From: Sphingomonas piscis
Lineage (GTDB): Bacteria; Pseudomonadota; Alphaproteobacteria; Sphingomonadales; Sphingomonadaceae
Assembly: GCF_011300455.1 (NCBI RefSeq)
Contig: NZ_CP049869.1
Coordinates: forward strand, 434,001-498,000
DNA: 64,000 bases
Direction of reading: 5' to 3'
Translations under genes and position numbers: made by a program
In this document: piece by piece, positions 61,300 to 64,000 of the stretch
Numbering within the stretch: the stretch's first letter is position 1
Layout of the letters: the number at the start of each line of letters is the position of its first letter
Notes under the pieces: model-generated
Database searches by the model: none
What the model was told of the DNA's origin: nothing
Seen by the model: the letters and a program-made list of their open reading frames with translations, nothing else

Positions 61300-62760
61300 A
61301 TGCTGACCACCAACCCATTCGACCACGGCCTGGACGGCGACAAGCTGCGCGAAGAGTGCGGCGTCTTCGGCATCTGGGGCGCCGACAATGCGGCCAGCTT
61401 CGTCGCGCTCGGCCTTCATGCGCTTCAGCACCGCGGTCAGGAAGCGGCCGGCATTACCAGCTTCGACGGCCACAATTTCCACTCCCATCGCGCCATGGGC
61501 CATGTCGCGGGCAATTTCGACCGCGAGGAAGTGATGCGCTTGTTGAGCGGGCGCACCGCCATCGGTCACGTCCGCTATTCGACGACGGGCGAGACCGCGC
61601 TCCGCAACGTCCAGCCGTTATTCGGTGATCTCGCGCAGGGTGGGTTCGCTGTTGCTCATAATGGCAACCTTTCGAACGCGATGAAGCTTCGTCGGACGTT
61701 GAACCGCCGCGGCTCCATCTTCCAGTCGACCAGCGACACAGAAGTGATCATCCACCTTGTGGCAACCTCCGGCCACGGCAGCACGCTGGAGCGGCTGACG
61801 GAGGCGTTGCGGCAGGTCGAAGGCGCTTACTCACTGCTCATCCTCACCGAGGAAGGCATGGTCGCCTGCCGCGACCCGCTCGGTATTCGGCCCCTCGTCA
61901 TGGGCAAGCTGGGCGAATCGACGATCTTCGCCTCAGAAACGGTCGCGCTGGACGTGATCGGCGCCACCTACATACGCGACGTCGACCCCGGCGAACTGGT
62001 GGTAGTCAACGAAGGCGGCATCCGCTCCTTCCGCCCCTTTGCCAAGGTCGAAGCGCGTCCCTGCATCTTCGAGCATGTCTACTTCTCGCGGCCCGACTCG
62101 GTCGCGGAAGGAAAGTCGGTCTACGAGGTTCGCAAGAATATCGGCGCCGAACTGGCAATCGAATCGCCCGTAGAAGCGGACTATGTCGTGCCGGTGCCGG
62201 ACAGCGGCGTGCCGGCCGCAATCGGCTTCAGCCAGCAGTCGGGCATCCCATTCGAGCTCGGCATCATTCGTTCGCATTATGTCGGCCGCACCTTCATCCA
62301 GCCGACCGACGGCATCCGCCATTTGGGCGTCAAGCTGAAGCACAATGCCAACTCGGCATTGATCGACGGCAAGAAGATCGTCCTTATCGACGACAGCATC
62401 GTGCGCGGAACCACCAGCGTGAAGATCGTCCAGATGATGCGCGACGCCGGTGCCCGCGAAGTTCATATGCGGATCGCCTCTCCGCCCACGCGCCACAGCT
62501 GCTTCTACGGTGTCGACACGCCGGAGCGGGCCAAGCTGCTGGCCGCACAGATGAGCGTCGAGGCAATGGCGGATTACATCAACGCCGACAGCCTCGCCTT
62601 CATCTCCATCGACGGCCTCTATCGTGCGCTCGGCACCGAGCGCGACCATGACAAGCCGCAGCGCTGCGACGCCTGTTTCACGGGTGACTATCCAACCTTG
62701 CTGACCGACCTTGCCGAGAAAGAGGGCGCGATCCCTTTATCTCTCGTCGCCAGCCGCTAA
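61300..62760 (+). CDS. purF: Amidophosphoribosyltransferase
   Basis: First committed step of purine synthesis (PRPP plus glutamine to phosphoribosylamine); 486 aa. Propeptide of 19 residues, then catalytic Cys20 (EECGVFGIWG); glutaminase GHVRYSTTG, HNGNLSN; PRPP loop VLIDDSIVRGTTS. Cysteines in PTRHSCFYGVD and CDACFTGDY match B. subtilis-type enzymes that bind a 4Fe-4S cluster. ATG 61300. In alphaproteobacteria it is often next to cvpA and an SDR; the SDR is retained here (10 nt downstream). Confidence 0.95.
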   Translation: MLTTNPFDHGLDGDKLREECGVFGIWGADNAASFVALGLHALQHRGQEAAGITSFDGHNFHSHRAMGHVAGNFDREEVMRLLSGRTAIGHVRYSTTGETALRNVQPLFGDLAQGGFAVAHNGNLSNAMKLRRTLNRRGSIFQSTSDTEVIIHLVATSGHGSTLERLTEALRQVEGAYSLLILTEEGMVACRDPLGIRPLVMGKLGESTIFASETVALDVIGATYIRDVDPGELVVVNEGGIRSFRPFAKVEARPCIFEHVYFSRPDSVAEGKSVYEVRKNIGAELAIESPVEADYVVPVPDSGVPAAIGFSQQSGIPFELGIIRSHYVGRTFIQPTDGIRHLGVKLKHNANSALIDGKKIVLIDDSIVRGTTSVKIVQMMRDAGAREVHMRIASPPTRHSCFYGVDTPERAKLLAAQMSVEAMADYINADSLAFISIDGLYRALGTERDHDKPQRCDACFTGDYPTLLTDLAEKEGAIPLSLVASR

Positions 62761-62770
62761 GCACCCCACT

Positions 62771-63487
62771 ATGACCGACACGAAGCCGTTCGACGGCAAG
62801 CTCGCGCTTGTCACGGGTGCCAGCCGCGGCATTGGTGCCGCAACAGCCGAGGCGCTCGCTGCGGCGGGTTCCCACGTCATTCTCGTTGCCCGCACCGCCT
62901 CTGCGCTGGAGCAGGTCGAGGACCGCATTTACGCAGCGGGTGGCAATGCCACCATAGCTCCGCTCGACCTTACGGAGGGCGAATCGATCGGCAAGATCGC
63001 CGCGGCCGTGGCGGAGCGCTGGGGCAAGCTTGACCTCCTCATCCTCAATGCAGCGATGCTCGGATCACTCACACCCGTCGAGCATATCGACCCCAAGGAA
63101 TATAGCCGCGTCCTCAGCCTCAACCTTCTGGCCAACCAGGCGCTGATCGCAGCGTTCGATCCGCTGCTCCGCAAGTCGGAACACGCCGAAGTCGTCGCCC
63201 TCACCTCTTCCGTCGGCTCCAAGCCCCGCGCCTTCTGGGGTGCATACGGCTCGTCAAAGGCGGCGCTGGAGACGTTGCTTGGCGCCTATGCCGATGAGAC
63301 TGAATATACCGGCAAGGTGCGGGTCCACATCGTCGACCCGGGCGCCACCCGCACCCGAATGCGCGAACTGGCATTCCCAGGCGAAGCCCCGGAAAGCCTC
63401 AAGCCGCCGGAGGCCGTGGCTGAAGCGATTGTCAATCGGCTGACCGGCGATGCTGCGACCGGCGAGAAGTTGCGGGTCGACGCTTAG
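62771..63487 (+). CDS. Short-chain dehydrogenase/reductase
   Basis: 238-aa classical SDR. Cofactor loop TGASRGIG, NAA-like LNAAML, catalytic Ser in LTSSVGSK and YGSSK (Tyr, Lys). Substrate unknown. It follows purF by 10 nt, the conserved purF-SDR pair. ATG 62771; the earlier in-frame ATG at 62711 lies inside purF. Overlaps the convergent methyltransferase gene by 4 nt. Confidence 0.9.
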   Translation: MTDTKPFDGKLALVTGASRGIGAATAEALAAAGSHVILVARTASALEQVEDRIYAAGGNATIAPLDLTEGESIGKIAAAVAERWGKLDLLILNAAMLGSLTPVEHIDPKEYSRVLSLNLLANQALIAAFDPLLRKSEHAEVVALTSSVGSKPRAFWGAYGSSKAALETLLGAYADETEYTGKVRVHIVDPGATRTRMRELAFPGEAPESLKPPEAVAEAIVNRLTGDAATGEKLRVDA

Positions 63488-64000
63488 CGCCGTTGCAGCG
63501 TTACCTGGGCGACGTCGATGCTGCCGCCGCGAAAGCCCCCTTCGCAATACATCAGGTAATAACGCCAGAGCTGGTGGAATTCGCCGCTGAAGCCGGGCAG
63601 ATCGCCGGCCGCAACGACGGCGTCATAGCGATGCCGCCACTGCTTCAGCGTCTCGGCATAATGAAGCCGAAGGCTTTCGCTCCGGTCTCTCCATGATAGG
63701 CCACGCTGCTCCGCCAGGGAGGCGAACAAGGGTTCGTTGAGGAGCATGCCCCCCGGGAAGATGTAGGTTTGGATGAAGTCGGCGCTGGTGGAATAACGGT
63801 CGAACAGTTCGGGACGGATGGAGATGAACTGCAATGCCGCCCGGCCGCCGGGCGCGAGGTTGGCGGCGATGCAGTCTAGGTAGGCGCCCCACCAGCGCTG
63901 GCCGACCGCCTCCACCATTTCGACTGAAGCGACCGCATCGAATTGTTCGCGAACGTCGCGATAGTCCTGAAGGCGGATGGTGATGCGGTCGCTTAATCCT
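63484..64000 (-). CDS. Cyclopropane-fatty-acid synthase-like methyltransferase, 5' part missing
   Basis: The C-terminal 171 codons of a SAM-dependent CFA-synthase-family enzyme. Visible: VASVEMVEAVGQRWWGAYLDCI, SADFIQTYIFPGGMLLNEPLF, HYAETLKQWRHRYDAV, LWRYYLMYCEGGFRGGSIDVAQVTL. These are the usual C-terminal blocks of cyclopropane (or related) fatty-acid methylases that act on membrane lipids. The start and SAM loop lie outside the window. Frame is open to the right edge. Confidence 0.9.
   Translation of the reverse strand, partial: GLSDRITIRLQDYRDVREQFDAVASVEMVEAVGQRWWGAYLDCIAANLAPGGRAALQFISIRPELFDRYSTSADFIQTYIFPGGMLLNEPLFASLAEQRGLSWRDRSESLRLHYAETLKQWRHRYDAVVAAGDLPGFSGEFHQLWRYYLMYCEGGFRGGSIDVAQVTLQRR

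Overview
The window is GC-rich, densely coded DNA with frequent 4-nt gene overlaps (ATGA, GTGA, TTGA). It looks like a chromosomal segment of an alphaproteobacterium, most likely a sphingomonad (Sphingomonadaceae). Support comes from a permuted two-piece tmRNA gene with an ANDNEALAIAA tag, a sigma-EcfG-type promoter, frequent GTG and TTG starts, and a gene set typical of that group (UbiK/BMFP, DUF1178, DUF486, Flp pilin, the radA-cvpA-purF neighbourhood). I see no prophage, insertion sequence, CRISPR array or integrated element. The window reads as core chromosome with some accessory genes.

Layout. 1-17 kb holds scattered parts of a leucine-degradation route: a branched-chain aminotransferase (cut by the window edge), both methylcrotonyl-CoA carboxylase subunits, isovaleryl-CoA dehydrogenase and an acetyl-CoA acetyltransferase. 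Mixed in are proC, ubiK, tspO, sodC, an M13 peptidase lipoprotein, a LOV blue-light hybrid histidine kinase, a PQQ-type sugar dehydrogenase lipoprotein, a two-haem cytochrome c and three very small membrane ORFs. 17-25 kb: a nitronate monooxygenase-like flavoenzyme, nadC, a metallophosphoesterase, NUDIX and a TPM/TPM/LemA envelope cluster, then mscL. 25.0-25.4 kb: the split tmRNA gene ssrA on the minus strand. 25.5-31.5 kb: small lipoprotein, NUDIX, extensin-like protein, a SWIB-domain protein, a divergent LD-carboxypeptidase / Mpl-like Mur ligase pair (murein recycling) and a small HAD phosphatase. 31.5-38 kb: a short acidic protein under a clear EcfG promoter, a LytS/LytTR two-component pair whose regulator is frameshifted in a poly-G run, a dicarboxylate symporter, an exported methyltransferase, a DUF2383 protein and two tandem paralogous small proteins. 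38-52 kb: folE, tRNA-Arg(CCT), nitrilase, grxC, comF, Flp pilin, M48 peptidase, accA, xerD-like recombinase, aroK, a Kef-type antiporter, an IscU-like scaffold, cysS and cvpA. 52-64 kb: S41 peptidase, radA, alpha/beta hydrolase, MFS exporter, cysK, a PAS-GGDEF-EAL-PilZ protein, purF, an SDR and a truncated cyclopropane-fatty-acid-synthase-like methyltransferase.

Points most worth a second look. (1) Two genes (the LytTR regulator at 33.6 kb and the thiolase at 15.28 kb) appear to lack one base in a G or C run. This is either real frameshift / phase variation or homopolymer sequencing error. (2) The tmRNA gene is hidden in what looks like a 500-bp gap. (3) A consensus EcfG promoter drives a tiny acidic protein. 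(4) A tandem pair of uncharacterised paralogues occurs at 37.4-38.0 kb. (5) A SAM-methyltransferase-like protein carries a secretion signal. I found no clearly new multi-gene system. The unexplained genes are mostly isolated small or exported proteins.
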